Assembly (NCBI RefSeq): GCF_019801015.1
Contig: NZ_JAHVJZ010000005.1
Span: forward strand, 429,407-493,406
DNA length: 64,000 nucleotides
Direction: 5' to 3'
Source: Marinobacter nauticus
Lineage (GTDB): Bacteria; Pseudomonadota; Gammaproteobacteria; Enterobacterales; Shewanellaceae
In this document: piece by piece, positions 24,682 to 33,025 of the stretch
Position numbering within the stretch: position 1 is the stretch's first letter
Layout: the number at the start of each line of letters is the position of its first letter
The notes under the pieces: model-generated
Seen by the model: the letters and a program-made list of their open reading frames with translations, nothing else
What the model was told of the DNA's origin: nothing
The model's database searches: none
Program-made: the position numbers and the translations under genes

Positions 24682-25914
24682 ATGAGTATCGAAGACAGCC
24701 TTTGCCGAGAGATCTCCGTAGTCGGAGATGGGACTGTACTAAGTGATGCCAAAAGCAAGAGGGATGCATTTAGTCAGTTCTATACGATGAGCTCAATTAG
24801 CGACTCTATTGCAGCTAATGTAGAGAAACTCCATTGCTACGATGAGGTCCTAGATCTCGGATGCGGACAAGGGAGTTTACTGCATGCAGTACGACAAAAG
24901 AATCCTACCATTAAATTGGTCGGAGTAGATATTGATCCTGACAATATCAATCACTGTCGCGCAGCATATGGAAAAAATTCTCATTTTGAAGTGTACGATG
25001 CTCTAGATGTAACTCAAAAAAAACCAAATATACTAAATAAAAGCTATGATCTTATCGTTGGAAACCCTCCTTTTAGGCGACTGAAGAACAATATATTCCT
25101 CCAATTAGAGAAGCCTGGCTTAGGTGATTTTCTGAACGGAGGACCGGCATCGACAGAGTTATTTTTCTTAAATCAGTGCTTGGAATTACTATCGGATAAT
25201 GGAACTCTAGCAATCATTCTGCCAGACGGAGTTATATCCTCAGAAAGAAACAAATGGATTAGGAAATATTTGTGTAGCACCTACAATTTACAAAAAATAA
25301 TTGAGGTACCTCCAAAGTCGTTTTCTGGAACAGAAGCAAAAACACACATTGTTTTTATAAAAAAGGAAACACCATCGAAAGGGATTTTGATCGGAGAAAT
25401 ACGTAGTGGTGCCAAACTAGTAATAAGTCCAGAACAATTTATTCGCAGAGGCGACTACTCGTTCTACAACAAACCTTTTGTAATTCATAACAAAAAGCTA
25501 TCTGATATTGTTGAGTGTGTTTTTAGAGGAAACATTGAGTACACAAAGGAAGCTAGGAGTCGCAGATATGAGGGTTTACTCCATACAACTTCCTTAGACA
25601 AGAGCGTTAGTCGATTCAGTAACAATCTAAGTTCCACCATGGGAAAGAGAGAGTTAAAAACAAATGATATCGTCATATCCCGAGTTGGGTCACGCTCGAT
25701 GGGAAAGCTCGGCATCATTGAAAAAGGCAGATTCTTTGCTACTGATTGTTTGTTTGTAATCAGACCCATTTGTTCAAAAAGTTCGATATCCATACTTCAG
25801 TATCTTTGCACTGAGTCCGCACAAATGTGGTTAAGACAGCATTCAAAAGGAGTTGGTGCACGATATATAACACTTGAAGATCTGAGAAGCCTTCCTGTAC
25901 CGGATATACTTTAA
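24682..25914 (+). CDS. N6-adenine DNA methyltransferase with fused specificity domain
   Basis: A 410-residue protein. The N-terminal half is a gamma-type adenine methyltransferase: SQFYT at 31-35, SAM motif I VLDLGCGQGSL near 56-66, and the catalytic NPPF at 128-131. The C-terminal part (about 260-410) resembles one half of a type I HsdS specificity subunit, with NDIVISRVGS, a conserved strand, and an ending of YITLEDLRSLPVPDI. It should methylate one specific DNA sequence. No restriction nuclease is encoded with it. It starts the cargo operon; AGAGG lies seven bases before the ATG, and the next gene begins at the base after its stop. The DNA is far more AT-rich than the host genes. Confidence 0.88.
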   Translation: MSIEDSLCREISVVGDGTVLSDAKSKRDAFSQFYTMSSISDSIAANVEKLHCYDEVLDLGCGQGSLLHAVRQKNPTIKLVGVDIDPDNINHCRAAYGKNSHFEVYDALDVTQKKPNILNKSYDLIVGNPPFRRLKNNIFLQLEKPGLGDFLNGGPASTELFFLNQCLELLSDNGTLAIILPDGVISSERNKWIRKYLCSTYNLQKIIEVPPKSFSGTEAKTHIVFIKKETPSKGILIGEIRSGAKLVISPEQFIRRGDYSFYNKPFVIHNKKLSDIVECVFRGNIEYTKEARSRRYEGLLHTTSLDKSVSRFSNNLSSTMGKRELKTNDIVISRVGSRSMGKLGIIEKGRFFATDCLFVIRPICSKSSISILQYLCTESAQMWLRQHSKGVGARYITLEDLRSLPVPDIL

Positions 25915-26844
25915 ATGAAAATACCCGAGAATTTTCCAGAAATATTTAGAAGAACAAAGAAAAAGTGCAAGCAACTAATTGAATATGGATACTGGAGCCG
26001 TATTGATGGTACAGCACTGGACAAATGGCTAAGTAACTTTAATACCGATGAAGAGTTATTTATTGCAGCACTTGTTTTGAATTCAATTATTTATCGAAAT
26101 GAACCTGTAGTAAGTATGTTTGTTGCTGATATACTGCAGTTTAAACTCCCAAATCATCTTATTGACGTTGACAAATATAAGGTTAACAGCATAGAACAGT
26201 GGATGACAGATTTAAAGGACCACAGGAACCGATCACGAATTCCAATTAGGTTCACAGCTGTGGAAGGGGCTGGTCTGGGTGATAGACCAGGCAAAAGTGG
26301 TTCGGTAATTTATCGCTCTGTTCAAAGAAGTTTCTTTCATAGAGATTTTGGTGTTGCAAGAGGCAGTCTATACCAAAGAAGTTTTACCAACTCTAATATT
26401 ACGACTATTGTAATGTTTGATGATATAGCTGGTTCGGGCCAGCAGTTTGTTGACTTTTTTAGTGTTGAGTTAAACGGCCCAGGCACAGCATTCAAAGACT
26501 TACCTTTTTACTTTGTATATTCACCAATTTGCGCAACTCAAGAGGCCATAGATAAGATTGAAAGTGAATTCAACAATATCAAGGTCATTCCTGGTGAAGT
26601 AATCGGTACTGAGCACTCACTATTCTCAAGGCATAATACATTTCTATGCCAGCCAGACGTTGATACCTTAGACAATATCAAAGAGCACTATGAAGATATG
26701 GCAAAAGCCAATGGATTTCGTCAATCCTGCATGGGGTTTGGAGGACAAGCAATGTCCTATGTTTTTTATGATTCAACACCAAACAACAACGCAAAGCTGA
26801 TTTATGAGTCTAGCGATAAGTGGAATCCTCTCTTTGTAAGGTAA
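25915..26844 (+). CDS. Phosphoribosyltransferase-like protein (PRTase-CE type)
   Basis: A 309-residue protein. Residues 168-177 (FDDIAGSGQQ), preceded by a hydrophobic strand TTIVM, form a PRPP-loop-like motif as in type I phosphoribosyltransferases. An N-terminal helical part precedes it, and the C-terminus has the STPNNN...WNPLFVR pattern. This fits the PRTase-like family predicted to act as effector in prokaryotic conflict systems (PRTase-CE). Purine or pyrimidine salvage is unlikely in this setting. It begins directly after the methyltransferase stop and is followed nine bases later by the ATPase. The reaction is unknown; transfer to a nucleotide or protein is inference. Confidence 0.72.
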   Translation: MKIPENFPEIFRRTKKKCKQLIEYGYWSRIDGTALDKWLSNFNTDEELFIAALVLNSIIYRNEPVVSMFVADILQFKLPNHLIDVDKYKVNSIEQWMTDLKDHRNRSRIPIRFTAVEGAGLGDRPGKSGSVIYRSVQRSFFHRDFGVARGSLYQRSFTNSNITTIVMFDDIAGSGQQFVDFFSVELNGPGTAFKDLPFYFVYSPICATQEAIDKIESEFNNIKVIPGEVIGTEHSLFSRHNTFLCQPDVDTLDNIKEHYEDMAKANGFRQSCMGFGGQAMSYVFYDSTPNNNAKLIYESSDKWNPLFVR

Positions 26845-26853
26845 GGACTGATT

Positions 26854-28860
26854 ATGCAATTAGCTGATACGTTTGCACAGAATAGAACCGAAGAACTTCC
26901 AGATGATCTTTGGGGTAAGTATGTATTGCCTCTAGATTATTCTAGATTCAATCTGAGAAACTTTACCAAATCGAGTATTATCGTTGGTGGGCGCGGCTCT
27001 GGCAAAACCATGTTCTTAAAATATCATTGCCACCCAACAATGTTCAGCCCTAATAGAAGCGATATATCTTTAGATGCCTCAAAGCACATTGGTTTATATT
27101 GGCGGCCAGACCTTTACTTTGTCTCTCACTTTAGGAAGGAATGGCTCGGCAAACAATTCCTGAGTCACTTTAACACATACTGCGCAATCAGTGTTCTGAA
27201 AGAAATATCTTCATTTTCTCTTAGCTTTTGTAGATCTGGTTATCCAAATCAAGAAACAAAAGAAATGTTGAGAAACCTTCAGGTACCCAAGGTAATATGT
27301 GGTCAACTAGGTATTCCAGATTGCAAGCTAGTTGATTTTGGCGAGCACTTAGATGATCTATCTTTTGAATTCACCTCATGGGCAAACAACCCAATAACAA
27401 GGGAATGCCCATTTACAATTGATTTTAAGACATCATGCACTAGGCTATTAGAAGAGATTAAGAAGTCAGATCTGGCTTTTAGCCAGTCAACCTTTCATAT
27501 ATACATAGATGAGTTTGAAAACCTAACAATTCCTCAGCAAGAGCTGGTCAATACTTGGATAAAACACTCTAGTTCTCCGCTGGTATGTAATGTGGCAATG
27601 AAGAAGCATGCAATTATTACCAGAAAGACTCTAGGTGAGGAAAGTATCGTTGAAGTTAATGATTTCAGAAACCTTGATTTGGAAGATTTATATAGCAGCT
27701 ATTTTGAGGTGCTTGCTGCAGAGATTCTTTGTTTAAAAGTAGCAAATTACTTTAAGCAAGAGTTATTCGATGGACTAGTTGAAAGGTACTCTAGTATTGA
27801 TGCCATCGAGTTAAGACGTGATGAAAAATACCATGACATAGTTAAAGGCTTCGCCTACGATATTTTTCCATCAGTCAAAAATCGCGACATTGCTATAGAG
27901 GTGTTAAACACAAAATCATTGCGAAACAAGCTTGTAAAGGGACTAATTGTTGAAGGGCTAAAGCTACATTCAAGTGAGCATTATAATGCTAGTCAATTTA
28001 TTGATGAGCGCTATCCTGAAGCTTCTGTTATTAATGGTGTGCTGCTAAATAGAGCGCGTTCAAGTGTGTCGGATATATTAGCTAGATTTGAGCATCTTCA
28101 AGAAACAGGAAAATTGACTAGCGAGTATTCAAATTTAATTCAAAATAATCTTGTCGGTGCTATTCTATATATATACAATGCGACTCCCAATTCGCACTGC
28201 CCTTTCTATTCAGGATTCGAAAAATTTACGTTAATGGCAAGAGGTAACTTGCGGCACTTTCTAGAATTATGCCACCAAAGCTTTTCAAGAAGCATAGAGC
28301 CCAAGAGTTTTAATCATGAAAGCATTATGGTTAGTGAAAACATCCAGGCAGAAGCAACTAAAGAAACAGCCAGTGCTGCAATTGAAAAGATCTCCGACCT
28401 AGGTGCAAATGGGCAACAACTAAAACGTGTCGCAAAGCGTTTGGGTTCAATCTTTAAGGCTTCTCAACGAAGAAAATCACAAAGTGAACCCGAGGTAAGT
28501 CACTTCACAGTAAGTGTCACAGACTTAAGTGAACTGGATGAAAAAATATCTGGTTTGATAAATGAAGCTCTCGTCTGGTCAGTTCTGTTTGAAGGTGACA
28601 GTACTAAAATGAAGAGCAATACAGATATTGAACTTAAGGATTATATATTACATCCTGTATTCTCGGCACATTTTGGAATTAGTCCAAGGAAGAAGAGAAA
28701 GCTTACTTTTACCAAGGCTCAAATTAGAACCATTTTCCTTGGAAGTGATGATGAATTTCTTGTCCTAATGAAGGACTTCAACAATAGATGGTCTGTTGAT
28801 CTATCTAATGAAGAAAGCAAAAACTCAAATGATCTAAAGCAGTTAGGTTTGTCATGGTGA
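26854..28860 (+). CDS. ORC/CDC6-type P-loop ATPase
   Basis: A 668-residue protein with a Walker A motif GGRGSGKT at 45-52 and a Walker B HIYIDEFENL near 214-223, followed by a helical region and a sensor-like segment. The layout resembles the ORC/CDC6 or STAND-like AAA proteins found in many defence loci, where the ATPase senses invasion and triggers an effector. The C-terminal 200 residues contain a basic patch (KRVAKRLGSIFKASQRRK) that may bind nucleic acid. The last bases overlap the next gene by seven, showing translational coupling. Confidence 0.75.
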   Translation: MQLADTFAQNRTEELPDDLWGKYVLPLDYSRFNLRNFTKSSIIVGGRGSGKTMFLKYHCHPTMFSPNRSDISLDASKHIGLYWRPDLYFVSHFRKEWLGKQFLSHFNTYCAISVLKEISSFSLSFCRSGYPNQETKEMLRNLQVPKVICGQLGIPDCKLVDFGEHLDDLSFEFTSWANNPITRECPFTIDFKTSCTRLLEEIKKSDLAFSQSTFHIYIDEFENLTIPQQELVNTWIKHSSSPLVCNVAMKKHAIITRKTLGEESIVEVNDFRNLDLEDLYSSYFEVLAAEILCLKVANYFKQELFDGLVERYSSIDAIELRRDEKYHDIVKGFAYDIFPSVKNRDIAIEVLNTKSLRNKLVKGLIVEGLKLHSSEHYNASQFIDERYPEASVINGVLLNRARSSVSDILARFEHLQETGKLTSEYSNLIQNNLVGAILYIYNATPNSHCPFYSGFEKFTLMARGNLRHFLELCHQSFSRSIEPKSFNHESIMVSENIQAEATKETASAAIEKISDLGANGQQLKRVAKRLGSIFKASQRRKSQSEPEVSHFTVSVTDLSELDEKISGLINEALVWSVLFEGDSTKMKSNTDIELKDYILHPVFSAHFGISPRKKRKLTFTKAQIRTIFLGSDDEFLVLMKDFNNRWSVDLSNEESKNSNDLKQLGLSW

Positions 28861-29783
28861 AGTTTACAAGCATAACTCAACCACCCGCGATTGTCGATCA
28901 AGGGTTCTCTGTGGCACTACATGGGAAAGGAATTGACGATCGAACCAATAAGACCTTAGAACAAATTAGTAAATTTAGCTGCAATTCCTACGAAGTGGAA
29001 TACAGTCGAAGCAATATGTCTATAGATATTGGCGCTAGTATTTCTCTTCACCTTCGAGAGTTACATGAACTAGCAGAACATGTAGACTGCAGTAAGGCAT
29101 TTATCGATGCGACCTCACTTGGATTTGTTGAGATAATTTACTTGATATACGCCTTATCTAAGGCAACAACTAAAGTAAGTGTTACGATCTGCTATACCAC
29201 TCCTTTGGTATATAGGAGCACAGCCCCAACTCACCCTGAAGAAGAAGAGTTCGATCTTAGTGACTCTGTTCTTTCATTTACAGGGCTTCCCATTTTTACT
29301 TATAGCCACTCGGACAGCGATAATAATCAGGTTTCATTGATTGCTTTATTGGGTTTTGAAAGTGGAAGATTAGGTAAGGCGCTTGCCCAAGATGATAATA
29401 CAAAATTTGGAAAGATGAAGGCCCTAATTGGTGTGCCTGCATTCAATCCAGGCTGGGAAAACAAGTCAATTAGCAAACATTTACGCCACTTCGATCAACT
29501 AAATACGCAACTTCATTACTACTCTAGCCAAAATCCTTATCAGACCTATGAAGTCTTAAGTAGACTATATGCTGAGAATGAAAAGATTGTGATCGCATCC
29601 CTTGGTACCAAACCTGCTGCTTTGGCCTGTGCAGCCTTTCTTGTAAATAATTTCGAAAGAAATTCAAGAGATAAAAATGTCAGTGTCATATATGACTACC
29701 CTTCAAAAAAAATAGGTAGAACGGAAGGCATTAAAGAAGTTTACTATTATGAACTTTCAGTTGGTGGACCTATAGCCACATAA
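28854..29783 (+). CDS. Unrecognised Rossmann-like protein, last gene of cargo operon
   Basis: A 309-residue protein whose ATG lies within the end of the ATPase gene (overlap ATGGTGA). I do not recognise a family. Features seen are alternating hydrophobic strands and helices; a motif FIDATSLGFVEIIYL near residue 82-96 that recalls the D-x-T-x-G turn of CARF-type sensors; LIALLGFESGRLGKAL near 160-176; and IASLGTKPAALACAAFL near 245-262. A two-lobed Rossmann fold that binds a nucleotide or second messenger is a reasonable guess, not shown. Its strict coupling to the ATPase implies they work together. Confidence 0.6.
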   Translation: MVKFTSITQPPAIVDQGFSVALHGKGIDDRTNKTLEQISKFSCNSYEVEYSRSNMSIDIGASISLHLRELHELAEHVDCSKAFIDATSLGFVEIIYLIYALSKATTKVSVTICYTTPLVYRSTAPTHPEEEEFDLSDSVLSFTGLPIFTYSHSDSDNNQVSLIALLGFESGRLGKALAQDDNTKFGKMKALIGVPAFNPGWENKSISKHLRHFDQLNTQLHYYSSQNPYQTYEVLSRLYAENEKIVIASLGTKPAALACAAFLVNNFERNSRDKNVSVIYDYPSKKIGRTEGIKEVYYYELSVGGPIAT

Positions 29784-30147
29784 GAGAAAACAGCTTTAAA
29801 TATATAAAGCAATTATCAATTGTGTGCACAGGTGTATCTTCCTTTATAAGAGTCGCTCAGAGTAAATTGTCTAGTCCCCTGCATCATCGAGTACTATATT
29901 TATGGCATCATATGAGAGCAGGGTTCTCCAAAATTCTCAATAAAGAGCTAAAACTTGAAGATTTGAGTTAATATCATAGCGAAGAATATGACAAGGTATC
30001 GAGAGCTCTTAGGCTCCAGCGATCACTATTTTTACGATTTCGTTGAGAAATTTCAGCGCGAAGGACGACCATCACAAAGCAGTCTTTCATTGTTTAGCAC
30101 TTAGTTTTATAACAACCGTATGTTTGTCGACGCCACTATTATCAGAA
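29784..30147. other. Gap between cargo operon and tnsD
   Basis: AT-rich DNA between the convergent cargo operon and tnsD. No terminator with a strong stem was found. One small frame (29988-30104) is described separately; otherwise nothing is recognised. Confidence 0.5.
29988..30104 (+). CDS. Possible 38-residue small protein
   Basis: ATG at 29988 preceded by GAAG, ending at TAG 30102-30104. The product is MTRYRELLGSSDHYFYDFVEK followed by a serine-rich tail. The composition is not obviously random, but there is no homology I recognise and no promoter evidence. It could equally be the degraded end of an older cargo gene. Confidence 0.2.
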   Translation: MTRYRELLGSSDHYFYDFVEKFQREGRPSQSSLSLFST

Positions 30148-31554
30148 CTACCGCGCTCTGCCTGTCGCCACCTTGGGCGGTGGCAGGGTCAGCTGCAACC
30201 ATTCAGTATCATTACCATAAAGCCAGAAAAACTCAGCATTGCATTCATCCTTAATGACGTGCCGGATCGCTTCAGGGTGCGCTTGGCGAAACCTAACTAT
30301 CCGAGCACGGCAACGGCGCCGCTTCGATTCCCAATGACAACGTTTTCGCCATGCAACAAGCCCCGGTTCACTGGAGATCACCTGCTCGACAGAACCCATA
30401 CCGATGCCACAACGCTTGGAAATGGTCTCTCGATGCATGCCTGATTTCGCCATGCGAATGATCTTTTGCTTTAGCTCATGGGTCAGTGCCCTAGGTTTGA
30501 GGTTTAGTGGTATTCCACGCTGAATGGCCAATCGCTTTAAGTAACATCGGCTCTTTCCAGTTAGCCGATAAACTTCGGCCATAGAACGCCCTTCTTTGAG
30601 CAACTTCAGGCATCGCTGCTCGAGCACATGCGACTCCCCAATACTATTTTCAGCTGACGCAGGTTTTACCTGTGACGGCCTGTAGCCCAGCATTTTGTCA
30701 GCTTCATGAAACAGCCAAGTACCAAACAGTAGGTGCCGAAACGGGTGGTGACTCCCGCCAGGCTCCAATAGCTCGGATATGTACCGATAATCATCGCGGC
30801 TAAGCAACAATGGCGTATCGGGGCCGGGCCGGTATTGCTCGACTTCAACAGCAAAGCGTCGAAGCAAGCTCTGTCGGCGCACACGACCGCCGGAGGTAAT
30901 GTAGCCAAGTTCATTTAAGCGGTACCGATAGATGGTGCCGAGGTCTATCTGTGGAAGACCCTCTCCAAGATTGGTCAGAAGGTTCTGGCTAAAAGCTGCA
31001 ACGCGACTTTCAATACCAGATGCCGAGCGCAGATAGCTGTTGCAGGTTGGCAGCAGGCCTGCGATCAGTCTTTGACGACGCTCCAGTTCCACCCGCTGCA
31101 ACAACACCGGATGTTTGTAGCATGCTGTAACACCGGGAATCTGATGCATACGATGCCAGTAAGCTACACCGTATTCCTGGAGATTATGCTGAGCGCATTG
31201 GGGGCACCACTTTAGACACACGGAGTGGCCACTGCCGAAAGAGGGGAGTTGACTTTCTCGAAGGGCTTTAGCTCCATCGTTAACAAGGACAAGTGCTTGG
31301 AGCTTTTCGGCATGACTCGGTAAGTAGAAGAAAAACAGGGGAGCTAAAGTCTGTTGATAAAGTAGGACTTCGGCATCCTCCTGTAACGAATCTGCCAAGC
31401 TACGCAGCCCTGAGGTCAGGAAAGGATGAATGGATACACGACTGGATCCAAACGCCCTTTTGGCCAATGCACCCGCCGTCTCCCCAGATACCGTTACATG
31501 GCGGATTAACCGTCCAAGTAATAGCTCATCAGGCAAAGGAGGCGGCAAGTGCAT
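30148..31554 (-). CDS. tnsD: Target-site selector TnsD (TniQ family)
   Basis: A 468-residue TniQ-family protein near the size of Tn7 TnsD (508). The N-terminal TniQ domain has the zinc finger WCPQCAQ...GVTACYKHPVLL. The C-terminal half has two helix-turn-helix-like segments (LTGKSRCYLKRLAIQRGI and HRETISKRCGIGMGSVEQV) suited to sequence-specific DNA binding. It would guide insertion to the attachment site at yhiN. The ATG at 31554 has AGGGA eight bases upstream and begins 16 bases after the tnsC stop; an upstream TTG overlapping tnsC is less likely. Confidence 0.9.
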   Translation of the reverse strand: MHLPPPLPDELLLGRLIRHVTVSGETAGALAKRAFGSSRVSIHPFLTSGLRSLADSLQEDAEVLLYQQTLAPLFFFYLPSHAEKLQALVLVNDGAKALRESQLPSFGSGHSVCLKWCPQCAQHNLQEYGVAYWHRMHQIPGVTACYKHPVLLQRVELERRQRLIAGLLPTCNSYLRSASGIESRVAAFSQNLLTNLGEGLPQIDLGTIYRYRLNELGYITSGGRVRRQSLLRRFAVEVEQYRPGPDTPLLLSRDDYRYISELLEPGGSHHPFRHLLFGTWLFHEADKMLGYRPSQVKPASAENSIGESHVLEQRCLKLLKEGRSMAEVYRLTGKSRCYLKRLAIQRGIPLNLKPRALTHELKQKIIRMAKSGMHRETISKRCGIGMGSVEQVISSEPGLVAWRKRCHWESKRRRCRARIVRFRQAHPEAIRHVIKDECNAEFFWLYGNDTEWLQLTLPPPKVATGRAR

Positions 31555-31570
31555 TGTTTGTTCCCTGCCG

Positions 31571-33025
31571 CTACGCAAATGCCTTAAGTGGATCTTCGCA
31601 GAACACCCCGGCCTTCCTCAAGGAGTCGAGAGGGTCGCCCTCCTCAGAGGCACGTTGAATCAAATCCGGGTTAGGGATCTGCTCATACAAGTCATCGGCA
31701 TGCCACAATACTGTGAGCATATCTGCAAACTCGGGATGATGGGCGCGGCTCAAATCCCCAGGGATCTGTACAAGCTTGCCATCCTTAGCTGCAACGGCTG
31801 TCTGCGTTGAAGAGTTGGCTTTGGTCTCTCCTGGATGTTCCGCTTTTACCTTTTTCTTTCGTTTGAGGAGGTTGAGCTTTTGATCATGGGCCAGTTCATC
31901 TCTTGCGCTCTTTGAGGCTCGGATGGCGATACTTGCCCCCTTCTCTAGCACCTCCTCCGTTAGCCTCTCATCCAACGAGCCTATGATCACTTGCTGCGCC
32001 TCACGAAAAGTCCGAACCGCCAAATCCATGTTACCCACCGACAGTTCGTAGAGTTTGTTGCTTAACTCCTCTGTAAGGGGCGTAACCACGTTGGTCCACT
32101 GCAACTCCCACAGCTCCTCTACGAAGAGCTCCCACTCTCCATTTCTTTGCCCCAGGAGATTAACGTCAAAGTAGCCACCACTTTCGGCTCTCCTTGCTGC
32201 CTTCAAACTCTTGCTGAGCAACTCGTCGAAAGGGGGATTGGCACAAAACAGAAGTGGGATCCCAAGGTTATTCACCAGGTTGTGCAGAAACCCGAGTAGA
32301 CGGTCAGCACCACCGGCCTTTGCCAGGTTGAGATTTTGCATCTCATCAATCACCAAGATGCCAAGGAAGCTGGATTTGATTTTTGCTTCAATCTGACTAA
32401 TCAGCATTGCGATAGTACCAGCAGGCTTTGTGGGTTTAACCCCAAGCTTTCTATCCAGTTCCTCAAGGATTCGATGGCACAGTCCTTTGACACTGGAGTC
32501 ACCGGGGCAATCGACTTTTAGCCATACGACTTGTCGTAGCGGCAGCAACCCGGTCGAGCTTTCCTCATGGACGATGACATCGGGGAAATACCCCAAAACT
32601 TGTTCAAGCATTGAGGTCTTGCCGACCCCACTCTCTCCGATAACTGTGATGCCAGAACCCCTGGGTTTAAAGAATCCTGTCCGAGGCTCGATCTCGGGGC
32701 GCTCATCCAGAGAGTAATGTAGATAGTTTATCGTGGTTGGAGAGTGAGGATTCTTGGTTGAGTATCCCTCCTTCAAGGCGCGCTCCACGGCCCGAAATAC
32801 ATCCAAGTGAATTAGCTGAGGCTGGCGAAGTTCCTTGAGACGAGACAAATACTCAACTCGCTCAAATGCCTCTTTTTCACGCTCTTCAGCAGAACAGTCG
32901 GGGTAGAAACGCAGCCCCTCAATGAGCTCGCCATCCTGCAGCTTCACTGGCAGTGCTTCAATTAATGGGTTTTCTCGATGCTCTGGTAGGAGAGCGGTTT
33001 GATACTGGGCTTTTACAATTCTCAT
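31571..33025 (-). CDS. tnsC: Transposition regulator ATPase TnsC
   Basis: An AAA ATPase linking target selector and transposase. Walker A GESGVGKTS lies at about 130-138 and Walker B LGILVIDEMQNL at about 221-232. Starting at ATG 33025 gives 484 residues. This start overlaps the tnsB stop as ATGA, while the longer frame (to 33088) would begin deep inside tnsB. In Tn7, TnsC polymerises on target DNA and activates TnsA-TnsB. Confidence 0.93.
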   Translation of the reverse strand: MRIVKAQYQTALLPEHRENPLIEALPVKLQDGELIEGLRFYPDCSAEEREKEAFERVEYLSRLKELRQPQLIHLDVFRAVERALKEGYSTKNPHSPTTINYLHYSLDERPEIEPRTGFFKPRGSGITVIGESGVGKTSMLEQVLGYFPDVIVHEESSTGLLPLRQVVWLKVDCPGDSSVKGLCHRILEELDRKLGVKPTKPAGTIAMLISQIEAKIKSSFLGILVIDEMQNLNLAKAGGADRLLGFLHNLVNNLGIPLLFCANPPFDELLSKSLKAARRAESGGYFDVNLLGQRNGEWELFVEELWELQWTNVVTPLTEELSNKLYELSVGNMDLAVRTFREAQQVIIGSLDERLTEEVLEKGASIAIRASKSARDELAHDQKLNLLKRKKKVKAEHPGETKANSSTQTAVAAKDGKLVQIPGDLSRAHHPEFADMLTVLWHADDLYEQIPNPDLIQRASEEGDPLDSLRKAGVFCEDPLKAFA

